A stretch of DNA of 64,000 nucleotides, taken from Selaginella tamariscina. Its lineage: Eukaryota; Streptophyta; Lycopodiopsida; Selaginellales; Selaginellaceae. A program made the position numbers and the translations under genes. The notes below the pieces were generated by a model. It was not told the DNA's origin, ran no database searches, and saw only the letters and a list, made by a program, of their open reading frames with translations. Positions 52,593 to 63,758 of the stretch are shown piece after piece. The DNA is taken from the NCBI GenBank assembly GCA_003024785.1, contig PUQB01000261.1, positions 248,001 through 312,000 on the forward strand, written 5' to 3'. How positions within the stretch are numbered: the first letter of the stretch is position 1; each line of letters starts with the position of its first letter.

Positions 52593-52928
52593 TGACCTTT
52601 CAAACTGGAGTTCCTCATTTGGGGCTTTGTTTATGATCCGCTGGTAGGCAGATGAAAGGCGATGAAACTCTCCTGAATTCTCTGGATTCAAATCCGGATG
52701 GCTGCATTCATTTTTTCTAATTTAATATCTAATAAACAAATTAAAATAGAAATTAAAAATGATTTATATATATATATATATATATATTAAAAATAAATAA
52801 ATGCATGCGAATTAGTACCATTGAAGAGCAAGGCGCCTATACGCCGCCTTGACTTGCCCTAATGTGGCGCCTGGAGTGAGCCCCAGCGCCTTGTATGCAG
52901 AACCCAGCGACACACCTGCTTGATCCAT
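51000..52928 (-). CDS. Small J-domain protein with a C-terminal membrane anchor
   Basis: Exons on the minus strand: 52819-52928, 52597-52701, 51000-51234. They splice in phase to 149 residues. The J domain starts SAYKALGLTPGATLGQVKAA and YRRLAL, followed by the HPD tripeptide (residues 38-40) that stimulates Hsp70 ATPase, then helix III FHRLSSAYQRI. A single hydrophobic segment lies at about residues 111-132 (MTVGVMAAVAFAFCGGVVIV), followed by a basic tail REDKRR. It is therefore a tail-anchored or single-pass co-chaperone; the organelle cannot be told. The residue before HPD is Cys instead of the usual aromatic. The second intron (1.36 kb) consists largely of a minisatellite. No frame break. 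Confidence 0.85.
51296..52470. repeat. Minisatellite of about 190-213-bp units inside the J-protein intron
   Basis: Five clear copies of CACCTCCATCCATACCCAAC start at 51403, 51616, 51804, 52017 and 52230 (spacings 213, 188, 213, 213), with a degenerate sixth near 52415. Each unit also carries (CT)n(CA)n, then CACGTGTGTGTATATG, GAGAGGGAGA and GATAAGCTAGTTTC. The units are nearly identical, so the array is young. Confidence 0.95.
52527..52589. repeat. (GT)n(GA)n compound microsatellite
   Basis: It directly abuts the splice donor of J-protein exon 2 (52597); on the coding strand it reads (TC)n(AC)n. Confidence 0.95.
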
Positions 52929-54955
52929 CACTACCCTAAATATACAAATTTTTTACTAGGGTTTGTTAAATATATTAACATAATTATGTAATTATTAAAA
53001 CGTTTAAATTAAATTTGGAGTTATAATTATTTATTAATATACACGTGAGCTCAATTTCTGCATTTACTGTATAAGATTCGGGTATATTTTTCTATGGATT
53101 AAATTATATATTTTTGATTATTTAAATAAACTTCTGTATACTATAAGAGTATAAACTTACTTGTCCTGAACAGAATTATTTTATGCCCACTTGTAAATAC
53201 AATTTTTACTTTTACTTTTTACAAAATTATTTAATTTTTAAATTTAAAATTTCACTTTCATAAATGTATAGTTTTTATTTATACATAAAATACCCAATGT
53301 TTAATCCCATGCAATAACTTAGAATTGTTTAAATTATGCATCACAAACACTAATTACATTAGTTAAATACTAATACATTAATAAACTAACATATGAACTC
53401 ATATGTATGGATTATTTTCTATATCTTGCAATTTCAAAGTCTTGATTAATTGTTCATATTATTTGTTATTTATTTCGGATTATTATAAACATTGTACAAT
53501 AAAATATACCATCTTACATGAAATTTTTAAATAACTTAATAAAATAAAATATTGAGAGTTAATCAATAATTTTACAATAAAATCTTATTATATATATATT
53601 TTAAAATTTATGGCATTTTACATAAACTTACCATGTTAGCTCTTCTCTCTCTCACACACACAGTTCATAAGTAGGACTATTACCTAGTCAATATGATTGA
53701 ATAACTATGATATTATATATAATACATAAACGGTAATCGGTGCCTATCAATATACATATGTACACCTTTACTTTGTCGTTTCCACCAAATATAGACCTAA
53801 AAAATACGTTCATGTGTATGTGTGCGTGTGTGTGTGAGAGAGAGATTTTTTCTTTGACTAAATCAAATAATAAATAATATCTGTTATATTAAAACACATA
53901 ATCTTTTAAAAAATATTTACTTTTCAATAGCAGGAAGGTTAAGATATATTGGAAATGGCAATAATGTTAAAAGGTCAAATATATAATTCATATACAGTAG
54001 CAATAAAAAATGTTTAAATTAAAATTATTATTGTTTACAATTATATTAATAGAATATAAAGATAGAAAATCTATAAATAGTATCAAACAAAATGACAATC
54101 TTTGTCATTGTATACAAGTGTGTGTGAGAGAGAGAAAAAGGAACTTCTGTTTATAAATAAGATGCTATATCTAATACCATGTTAATTGTATAAATTGCTT
54201 ATATACATGCACTTGAATATAGTCGACCTTCATTTTGTAACAACCGATGGCAACTTAAATGCTATTTAATCACAATAATTATATTAATTGTACACATTTC
54301 GTAAGACACACTTAAACACACATTCTTTTAAACAATAGAGACAGTATATCTAGACATAATTAAACTTAAATTTTCCTCATATGTAAGATGCTAGAGAGTT
54401 TATTTAATTTTTATATAAAATACTATAGTCATTATATAAATTGCCTATCTTGAACAACTGTTGGTAAGCAACTTGAACAGAGTCGTTATGAATTGTGAGG
54501 AGCCAGCCTGGAGTCAAGACCAAGTGGCTAGGGATGTGTCAAAGACATTTTTGTTTTAGCATAATGGATTCCCGAAACCATTTTCTTTACAGCAAAACAT
54601 CAGACAACACACAATCTGCTAATATTTGGGCTTTTTGGGCCACTCCTGGATCCTGGCCTTTCTCCCCACAACAGACTCTTTGATTGTTGACCCCAACAGA
54701 TTTCTTCAATTTGATCAGTGCTTCCTCACTTAAACCAGGCAGCTCTCGTCCAAGTCCAAGATGCTGTCCCGCTCAACGTCACACGTTTGAGTTTGAGTTT
54801 GAGGTATTCAAGGTATAAGTCGCTAGGCTTGCTGGGGATTTGATCTTCTTCCACAACTGGTGCCTTCCCGTGGCTCCGGAATAAATGGTTGATCAACAAC
54901 AACAAGTGAACAAGGAAACCAAGTTTGCATCTGTTCCTAGTTTGACTGCACAACC
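52929..54955. other. AT-rich intergenic region, nothing recognised
   Basis: Mostly AT-rich, with short GT/GA tracts at about 53818-53845 and 54118-54134. From about 54490 the composition becomes less AT-rich; this likely holds the promoter and 5' UTR of the Crinkler-like gene. I found no ubiquitin-like header domain in any frame here. Confidence 0.65.
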
Positions 54956-57899
54956 ATGAACAAACAAAGGTTCAGAATTTTGAAAAATCAATTCAGGCCG
55001 TATAAAGGGCCTCACCTCATATACCCTAACTTGTGGCTTAGGGCTATGGAGTCTCTTGATCTTGCCATCAAGGAGGTGGAGTCTAAAATCAAGGAGGAGG
55101 AGTCTAAAATCAAGGAGGTGGAGTCTAAAATCAAGGAGGTGGAAGACCAGCTGAAGAACGAGCAAGATCCTGACGGGATAAAGTCTCTGCGGGAGAAGGT
55201 GCGGCAGCTGCGGAAGAAGAAAGAGCAGCTGCGGGAGAAGGAGCTGCAGCTGCGAGAGGAGAACCTGCTGCTGCTCAAGGCCACTGGTACGTCCTCGCGT
55301 TTTCGTCGATTGATTCTAACCTATTTTCGTTTGTATGTTGCAGTGCCCCATGGATCTGGTAAGCAAACCCGTCATTTCCTTCCTTGCAACGTTTTTTTTC
55401 CTGATTTCCTGATCTTAGCAGGCAAACGTCATCTCGAGGGTTCGTCTTCCTCTAGTCCACTGGCCAAACAACACAAATATGGTAAGCGATTGCGAAATGG
55501 GACCCCTCCACAGCATTTGATCGTAGGCTTTGGTTTCTGCAGATTGGAGCAATCCAGACACTCGGTTGAACAAGCTTTTGGAGCTGTTTGAAACCCGGGT
55601 TCAGCACGCTCGTAAACTCAATCCGTCAACAGACAGGGATCCCAAGAGCGACTTACCTGCCTCCTTCGCTTTGATAGATATCGGCCAGTACTTCCCAATA
55701 CTTGGCAGGGAAGCAACTATAGAAGAACTGCTCAAGGGCACATGGAGGCTCTACAAGCAATTCATGAACCTCAAAGACACTTGTTGGGACGCATTTAGAC
55801 GCCTTGCGCATTTGATGGCAGTCGTTGCATTCCCTGGAGCAGGCAAGACGTCCATCGGCCAGGCTTTGGCCCAAGTGCTGCGGCAAGCCAGAGCTGCCTT
55901 TAGTTCTGATGCTGAGCGTAGGCAGCATTTTGCCCAACTGGTTTCTTGCTCTGTAGAAGATGCTGGGGAGATTGATGAACTGTTCAAGGGTGTTGAAGGT
56001 TATGATATCTTCATGTACCACGACTTCGTAGGGCTGTCTCCTTCCGAAGAGAACTTGGCTGCAGCACAGCTTCTGGGTTTACGAACATTACATGCGGCTT
56101 GCACTCGACCTGATGGCGAGGATATATGGCAGTATCAGCGGTGGGAACAATATCGTTACACCAAGTTTCTGGGGGAGCTTGATGCTAAAGCATCTGGACT
56201 GAAGTATCATGTTACCTTTGACGATGTCATCCGTCTGCTTCGAAGAGTTCTGGGGTTTGCGGAGGACGACAGGTTTTTCGCATCCTTTTTCTTTGATGGA
56301 GTTGGAAGAGCGAATGGTCATTTTCAGAAAATGGTTCATGAGTGGATTTACTGGGTGCATGAAAACAGAGGATGGACAACCTTTGTAACCATGGTGGGTG
56401 CTACAAATATCTTCAGTGCTGCATCTTTGAAAGTGAGCGGGGACACAGGATCTTCAGAGCTTATCTACATTCCTGTTACGCCTTTGGCAGCAGATGTTCA
56501 GAGCCGTGTTGTCTTGAGTTTCATCAACCGCCTTGGGAGATCTGCAAATGTGCCTGCAGAAGTGACTTCTCTAACGAAGGAGCTGGCCATCCTTTTGAAG
56601 TTGAGTGGTGGGAACCCGAGAATTATGTCTTGGATCCTTCAAGCCATTGAATCAACAGATGAAACAGTCCGAGTGGTGCCGGCCAAGTTCCATGCAAAGC
56701 TTCTGAAGCATTTCGACAGACAGGACCTGAGGGATATAGTGGATCGAGTCTGGGCCTTGATGGTCAATCGCAAGTACTTGAGTGAACTCAACCAGTTGGG
56801 GAATAGTAGCCACATTTATGTGCTCAGAGCCATCCAGGCTAGTCTTCTACGTCAAACTGTTAGTAGGAAGGAAGCACTTCTCAATGGGACTGGTGAACAA
56901 TGGCACTGGTTTGAGAGCGTTGGGTTGGTTGGAACCATGCCTTCTTCCGGGGATCCTGATAAAGTCAGAGTTGTGTTCTCTCCCATGTATCTCCTACACC
57001 TTTCCAAGCAGCGCGATGATTTTTTTGGCCAGCAACTTCCAGACTTAAGCGACATGCAAGGTGATGGTTGGAAGGATAAGGAAGATAGCGACTTGTCTAC
57101 AGTTGTCTTTAGCATATATCTTTTGAAGGTAAGGTAATGCAGTTTTTTTGGTTATAATATTAATATTATGTTTTTGTTTTCTTGTTTGTAGAAACTCAGA
57201 AGTCCTGGACCTATTGACACGTTCAATCTTTCTGAAGTTCTGCCGGAGGATTGTCTCATTCCAGAACATTTGAAAACACGAAAGTTTCTATTCCCAAGCT
57301 TTCCTGCACAAATTCAGAGGTCCAGCCCTCGTAACAAGGAGGACGTAACAAGTTTAGAGCATTGGGTTTATGTTGGCCCAAGAAACGATGGGTTTGATAC
57401 TCTAGTTGTTCTCCAAGAACCAGGTGAGACTATTTTATATTGTTTTTGTTTACATTGACATTTTATTACAGGAGTGCCACCTAAACCCTTCCTTTTGTTC
57501 AACGAAAGCAAGTGTGTTGGAGATCCCAAGAAAGAACCACATGCCAATTGGAATGGAGTTGTGGCACCGAAGATCATATCTGATATTGAAGACCTTGTAG
57601 ATGTACATTCCATTGATTCTAAAAGTGAGTTTATGATTCTTTTAAAAAAATTTATTACTAAGTTTTATTTATTTATTACAGAGTTTGATTTGGATTCGTG
57701 TGGATTTCTTTTTATTTCTGATATAAACAACATTGGTGCATTAAAAGCTCAGCAAAGTTATTTTGTTGAGTCTTGCATAATAACCAAGTCGTCTACTAGT
57801 CTTAATTTAAATCAAGAGCTTGCTAAAAGGGTGGTAATTGTTGAAGAGTTTGGACTTGTTGATATTATTTCTGTTATTAGAAAAGTAAGCAGAAACTAA
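54956..57899 (+). CDS. Crinkler/RHS-like protein: coiled coil, P-loop NTPase, nuclease-like C-terminus
   Basis: Seven exons splice in frame: 54956-55286, 55344-55358 (15 bases), 55422-55481, 55543-57128, 57192-57423, 57472-57624, 57682-57899. The product is 864 residues. Residues about 25-110 form a charged coiled coil with repeated ESKIKE units and an LREKELQLREENLLLLK end, the style seen before the NTPase of Crinkler-type proteins. A Walker A motif FPGAGKTS lies at about 232-239, followed by a long NTPase-like region. Near the C-terminus NDGFDTLVVL then LLFNESK (about 729-755) could be the D...E-x-K core of a restriction-endonuclease fold. Crinkler-RHS families pair exactly such domains; known members act as effectors or in genome conflict. 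A plant function is not established. All splice sites are GT-AG and there is no frame break. Confidence 0.65.
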
Positions 57900-58120
57900 T
57901 TTTATGAATGGTTTCAGAAAAAAAACTATTACTAAACCACATAATTTACTAATATAAATTCTTTTTCAAAAGCTATTTGTTTAAGGAAAACAAAGTTATT
58001 TGAATAAATATTTTATTTTCCTCTAAAATGAGATTATTTTACAATATTGATTGAATTATTTATATATTAACAATGTAATCATGATTAATACAATAAAATA
58101 TTAGTACCTAATGAGATTTT
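57900..58120. other. AT-rich spacer before the LTR element
   Basis: Probable 3' UTR or flank of the Crinkler-like gene; nothing else is seen. Confidence 0.6.
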
Positions 58121-58280
58121 TGTGAGAGTTCGGAATATAGAAATGTGTATATCTATTAGTTCAGAAACCCTAACTTATATACAAGAGCGAGTGGTCAGAT
58201 TGAATCCAATCCGACGGCTATCAAAATCCACTATGCTAATAATAGTATGTGCACATGCAGCCGTACACGTGGATCTTACA
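58121..58280 (-). repeat. 3' LTR of the gypsy element (left in the window)
   Basis: 160 bases starting TGTGAGAG on the plus strand and ending TTACA. It matches 61855-62016 except at its outer plus-strand start, which is more diverged. Confidence 0.88.
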
Positions 58281-61200
58281 TCATCCCCTCCTCTCGGAAG
58301 GGTGTAAGTTGGTTAGGGTTCTCTTGTAACGGGCCCGGATCTGGAGGAACATCAGGAGGAGGCACTGGTGGATCTGTAGGCAGCACAACTTGTTCCCGTT
58401 GCACAAAATGCTTCAACCGTTGTACATGTACAATCTCCGGAGGATCGGGTTGAATGTCGTGCCGAACCTCATAAACCTGTGGCCCTACTTGCCGTAGCAC
58501 TCGATACGGTCCTTTCCACTGAGGAAGGAGACTCTTAGCTAAACCACGTACCGTAAGCTTGGGAAAACGAACCAACACCAGTTCATCAACCTTGTACTCC
58601 GCAAGGACGATGATGCGAGTTGTAGCGTTGTTGTTGTCCTACTTGTACGCGGCCCAAGTGTTCTGACTCCGCACGAACCAATGGAAGAATGCTCGTCAGA
58701 TACCGATCCCATGACCTAGCATCAGCAGCTCGGTAACCGAGAAGGCAAACCCAACTCCGTTGGCAACACCGGGTCATGACCATACAAGCTTATATGGGGA
58801 AGTACCAATGGAACTTTGAACTCCAGTGACATAAGCATATCGGAGAGACGGCAGATAACCATCCCAATCCGAATGTTGAAAGTTCACATACTTCGCGATC
58901 ATCCCCTTGAAGGTTCTGACGAGCCGTTCCACTAAACCATCTGTCTGAGGATGATAAGCACTTGTGAAAGTGTGGCGTATCCCTAGTCGAGATGTCAAAA
59001 CATGAAATGCCTCAGCCATAAATGCACCATTATCCGAGAGAATTCGCTCCGGACAAGAATGCTGAAACACGACCCGATTCAGGAGAAACTGACCAACAGC
59101 AGAAGCAGTCGCACTAGCAAGAGCACCAACTTCTACCCAACGAGTTAGGTAATCAGAAGCAATAATAACGTACTCGTTACCAGCAGTTGACCGCGGAAAA
59201 GGTCCCATCAAATCAAATGCCACCAATCAAACGGACGAGAAACTGCAATTGACTCCAACCGTCCTTCCGAAGCACATGGGGGAGTATTGCGAGCTTGGCA
59301 CCACACACAGCACATACCGAATCACATCTCCTCGCAACTCCGGCCAATAGAAAGATCTGCGCAGCTTCTCCATCACCCGACGATGTCCCGTGCCCGCCAA
59401 GAATAGGAGAGTCATGGTAAGCATGGAGGAAGCGTGGAATGAAGATTGAAGGCACCACCAACCGCAAAGGATCATCTGGATCAGTCCCCAAAAATAAAGA
59501 AGGTCATCCTGAAGGCGATACTGCGAATGTAAATGCCTGAAAGGCAAGTCATCAGCAAGTGATGCAGGATTCTCAAACCCATCACGAAGCCTTCGAATCC
59601 ACGGCTCAACCTTTTGAGCTTCCCGAACCTCATCCAAAGACGGCAAATCTAACTCTGCATTCTGCGGACACTGAATGTCAAGCACAACAACTGCTGATGG
59701 TACGGAATCTTCGTCCAAAAAGTCCACTGAAGCTGGAACAACTGGTTCCTCTGGGGCAACAGAAGAGAGAGAAGGTGGAAGAGGAGCCCGAGAAAGAGCA
59801 TCAGCATCAGCCATGGAACTTCCTGGGCGATGAACAACTTCAAAGTCGTAAATTTGAAGTTTCAAGGCCCACCGAGCAGTACGCCCAATCAAATTCTTCC
59901 CTTCAACAATGAAGTGACTGCTGCATGATCGCCTTCCAACAACGTCCGCGAACCATGCAAGTAGGCATGGAGCTTCTCAAAACCCCAAACTGCTGCTAGA
60001 CACTCCTTTTCGTAGTAATTCACCTCTGCTGGCTGCAATGTACGGCTGATGTACGCAATGGGATGTCGTTGGCCAGGAACACTCGTACTCTCCTGCATCA
60101 ATACCCCCGAGGCCGATGTCAGAAGCATCTACACGCAAGATGAAAGGACAGGTGTAATCCGGGTACGCCAAAACTGGAGGAGTCGTCAACAACTCTTTGA
60201 GATCTGCAAATGCCTGCTTGCAATCCTTAGACCAAACAAAAGAAGTCATTGACGATTTCAACAACGCGCACAACGGTGCAGTACGATCTGAAAGATGATC
60301 CACAAAACGACCCAGATATTGTACCTTGCCAAGAAAGCGTTGCACATCATTCACACACTTTGGCGTAGGGAACTTCAAAACTGCAACTAGTTTGTCAGGA
60401 TCGACTTGCAAACCTTCACGTGAAATGCATAACCCAGATAAGTGGTGTCCTTTGATCCAAACACACACTTAGATGGCTTCAACTTCAAACCAACTTCCCG
60501 CAATCGATCCAAAACCTTACGTACATCACCGACATGCTCCTCCCACGTTCCATCCGAATGGATCAAAACATCATCGATGAAATCGGCAGTCACCTCCGGC
60601 ATGTCGCAAAGAACCTCGTCCATCATACGCTGGAAAGTTGCTGGAGCATTGCTCAAACCGAAAGGCATCACCAAAACTCGTACAGCCAAATGGTGTCCGA
60701 AAAGCAGTCTTGGGAATGTCCATGTCAGCCATCGGAACTTGCCAATATCCAGATGCGAGATCTAACTTGGTGAACCAACGGCTCCGCCCCAGTCGATCCA
60801 AAAGGTCTGCAGTATGAGGAAGTGGGTACACATCTGAGACGGTTACCTCATTTAATGGGCATAGTCAATGCAGAATCGAACGCTCCATCAGGCTTCGTCA
60901 CAAGGTGAGGTTCGCACGCCCAAGGACTTCGAGATTTCGGATAACACCCTTCTCCAACATCTCTTTACATTCGCTCGTAAGATCTTGAGCTCCTTTGGTG
61001 ACCGACGCCGAACAGGTACCTTGATTGGCCTAGCATCTCCAGTTGGAATAGGGTGGCGTGTCGCAATCTTGGCCCCAGATGACAAGTCGAAGTTGAAAAG
61101 ATCAGCATACTCCTTCTTGAGTTGATCAACAACTACAGCACGACGATCATCTGATGGATCCAGAGAAGAAAAGGAAGAGCATGAAGGAAAAATGGTTGAA

Positions 61201-61620
61201 ATAGGGGTGAGACAAAAGTGATGGAAGCAGCGGTGGAAGCAGATGGACGAAGTGGAATAAAGTAAGAGGAATGGAAGAAATACGAGGGAGAGTCAAACAA
61301 GGGGGAGACTTTTCAAAGTCACACTTGGCATGATTGCGAGTTAACCAATCCATACCAAGAATAAGGTGAAAAGCTTGACTCGGCACCACCCAAAAAGATT
61401 GAAGCTCGAGCTCACGATCATTCACACGAACAACAATGTCCACTTCATCCCGCGAACAAGCATGAGTGTGTCCATTCCGTACAGAATGAAGACTGGTTCT
61501 ACCACACGACACAAATGAAGGCTGCAACGTATAGCAACAGATTGAGAAATAGAGGACAAACTCGAACCTGTATCCACCAACACTGAAAGGAAAACAGGAC
61601 GTGGCGTGTGATTAAACGAG
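58281..61620 (-). pseudogene. gypsy pol polyprotein remnant (PR-RT-RH-IN)
   Basis: Segments in element order: protease with LVDTGSS (about 61560-61590) and LILGMDWL; RT with WFTKLDLASGYWQVPM, MPFGLSNAPATFQRMMDEVL and the catalytic FIDDVLIHS (about 60555-60590); RNase H with YEKECLAAVWGFEK and a DADALSRAP end; integrase with an HHCC-like start (HDSPILGGHG...CAVC), the DDE residues in VAFDLMGPFP, ILSDNGAFMAEAF and LVERLVRTFKGM, and a terminal GPYRV motif. Frame changes occur between most segments, so no full polyprotein is readable. The copy is probably dead, though consensus errors could account for some of the breaks. Confidence 0.88.
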
Positions 61621-61854
61621 CTTGAAAAGTGAAAACCGGATGATTTGGTGCCGAGTGAACCCCTTGATATACTCCCGAAAGAAAGATGAAGGGGTCACTA
61701 ATTTATTCGCACAAGGACCCTCCTCTACTCGTGCGATTTGTCGTTTCCCGGAAGATCCACCGCATCACAACCTTCCACTACAGCAGCACCAACCGGACGT
61801 TGTTAACGCCATGGCCTCCATCTTGGAAATGGGGGATGCCAATCGGGAAACCAT

Positions 61855-62016
61855 TGACAGCGCCGATACATAGAAATGTGTATATCCATTAGTTCAGAAA
61901 TCCTAACTTATATACAAAAGTGAGTGGTTCAGATTAAATCCAATCCGACGGTTATCAAAATCCACTACACTAATAATAATAATATGTGCACATGCAGCCG
62001 TACATGTGATCTTACA
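61855..62016 (-). repeat. 5' LTR of the gypsy element (right in the window)
   Basis: 162 bases. In element sense it contains TGTATATAAGTTAGG, a plausible TATA box. It differs from the other LTR by scattered substitutions and small indels. Confidence 0.88.
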
Positions 62017-63758
62017 ATTTCAAATAAAATCTACCTTTATAATCTTTACAGAATGGAATTTGGCTTTCTTATTTATCCTTTATTTTAATTGATTATTTGT
62101 ACCATCAATTGTTCTGAAATTGTCTTTCTTTATTGTATACATTTTTGCATCAAGTATATTTTCTAGACTTTTTCTGGAATGTTCTCTTGCCTTTGTAATT
62201 CCTTTAATTCTGATTTTCTTAGTTTTCTTTTTTTTTTTATCGGTATTTTCTGTACCCCTCAAACTAACCGACTATGTGGTTAACTGACTCTAATGTTGAT
62301 TGATTTAAGTCTCTTCCCATTCTCACCTTCAGCATGTCATCCAAGGCTAACATTTCTTAACCCTAATAGTGTGATGGAGGATTAGAAAAACAAAGAGAGT
62401 GGAAACTTGAAAAGATTACATTGGTAAATTTACAAAGTGACTTGATTCATTTTATGTTAATGCCATGGGAAAATAACAATTAAGATGAAAGATGGAGTAT
62501 TTACAAGGATCTATAAATTGTAAGAATACCCGTTCCAACTACATCCAATGGCAATATTAATCCAACTTCTCACCCTTTGATTCTCTGGTTCTAACAAAAC
62601 ATTGTTCACCCAGGCACCCATACATGGGTTTAGGGGTGAATGATTCATTTTTAAGATGAAATAGCTTTGATTTTCTTTAAGAAAATTTCTTCATCACTTA
62701 TAAATATGTTGCTGCTCTTTGTCTGGATCCGCTTTCAGTGCCAACTAACAAGATATATACTTTCAACAGTAGTTTTTGCCACAAAAGGTACAATCAAGCA
62801 TACATGAACCAAACTTCTAATTCCTTTTGTTTTGAAGCTACAGTTTTTGGAAGTGCATTGACTGTAGAATGCATAACGAAGAGCCTGGTGTGGATGTTGA
62901 TGCTTGCCCATGCATGTTGTCCGTAGGTGTTGATCATAGCTCGTGATCATCCGACACATCAAGCACTGTAAGATTTCCATTTTTCTGCATCACAAGCTTA
63001 CAAAAATTTGATCCGGGTGCAACGTTTTGAAAGAGGAGTAGTATTTCTTGCATTGTTGTCAAAAGCCAAGCCTCACTCTAAGACTTCTCACCTCTCATAA
63101 AGAGAGGGCCCGCCCATTTGGCTCCAGCTCATATTTCCCTGCTGAGTTGGCAACGGAGAGAAGAGATTTGAACATTGCACTCGGACAAAAAAATCATGTT
63201 TGAAGCGTTTTACTGTTCTCTGAAAGAAACGAAATAGTATGACTACTCTCTCTCTCCGATTGGTTTAGAGTCTCTGACTAAATCTGCAGCTTCCAAATTT
63301 GTAATCTTCCCCAGTCCATCCATTATGTGATTCTTTGTATGCATCTGTATTTACACACACACATAGTAGGTGTATATATGTGCAGATTATGTATTGATAT
63401 TTGTTCGTATATAGATAATGCGCAAAAAAAATTAAAAATAAAAATAATTCTAGAATACTGGTAATACTCATATACATGCAAGTTTAAACAAGATGCGAGA
63501 AACGGGGTGGAATGTTCGAAGAAGTGTTTGGCAAATGGATTTAAAAGAACGCCTTGATCGGCTTTGCTAAGGGACTGTACGAAAGGTACAAAGACGTTGT
63601 CGATCGGTTGTGGCCGTCTTGGAGGTTTTCATAAGGTTTTGCAATCTATTTACTATTTAAATGAAATCAAACTCTTGCAAAATTATCATCAAACGATACG
63701 CATAGAACATACGTAGACACAGACATATATAATGCACATATATTCATTGTGTAAAAAC
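62017..63758. other. Intergenic region, no confident gene
   Basis: AT-rich at first, then less so from about 62700. A minus-strand frame at 62735-62980 includes MITSYDQHLRTTCMGKHQHP and looks protein-like, but I cannot assign it; it may be a gene scrap. A (CT)n run lies at about 63245-63256. Confidence 0.5.

Larger units (their letters stand above)
58121..62016 (-). mobile_element. Compact Ty3/gypsy LTR retrotransposon, nearly lacking gag
   Basis: The element is 3.9 kb, with similar short LTRs at both ends and flanking ATTTT (58116-58120) / ATTTC (62017-62021), a near-perfect 5-bp target duplication. In element sense (minus) the order is protease, RT, RNase H, integrase, which is the Ty3/gypsy order. 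A purine tract GAGAGGAGGGGATGA abuts the 3' LTR (58281-58295). After the 5' LTR comes ATGGTTTCC, where a primer-binding site beginning TGG is expected. Only about 250-300 bases precede the protease, so gag is almost wholly missing. The pol frame is broken repeatedly. Confidence 0.9.

Noticed and set aside
61622..61892. Plus-strand frames at the right end of the LTR element
   Set aside because: They are antisense to the truncated gag/protease leader and the LTR; no independent evidence of coding.
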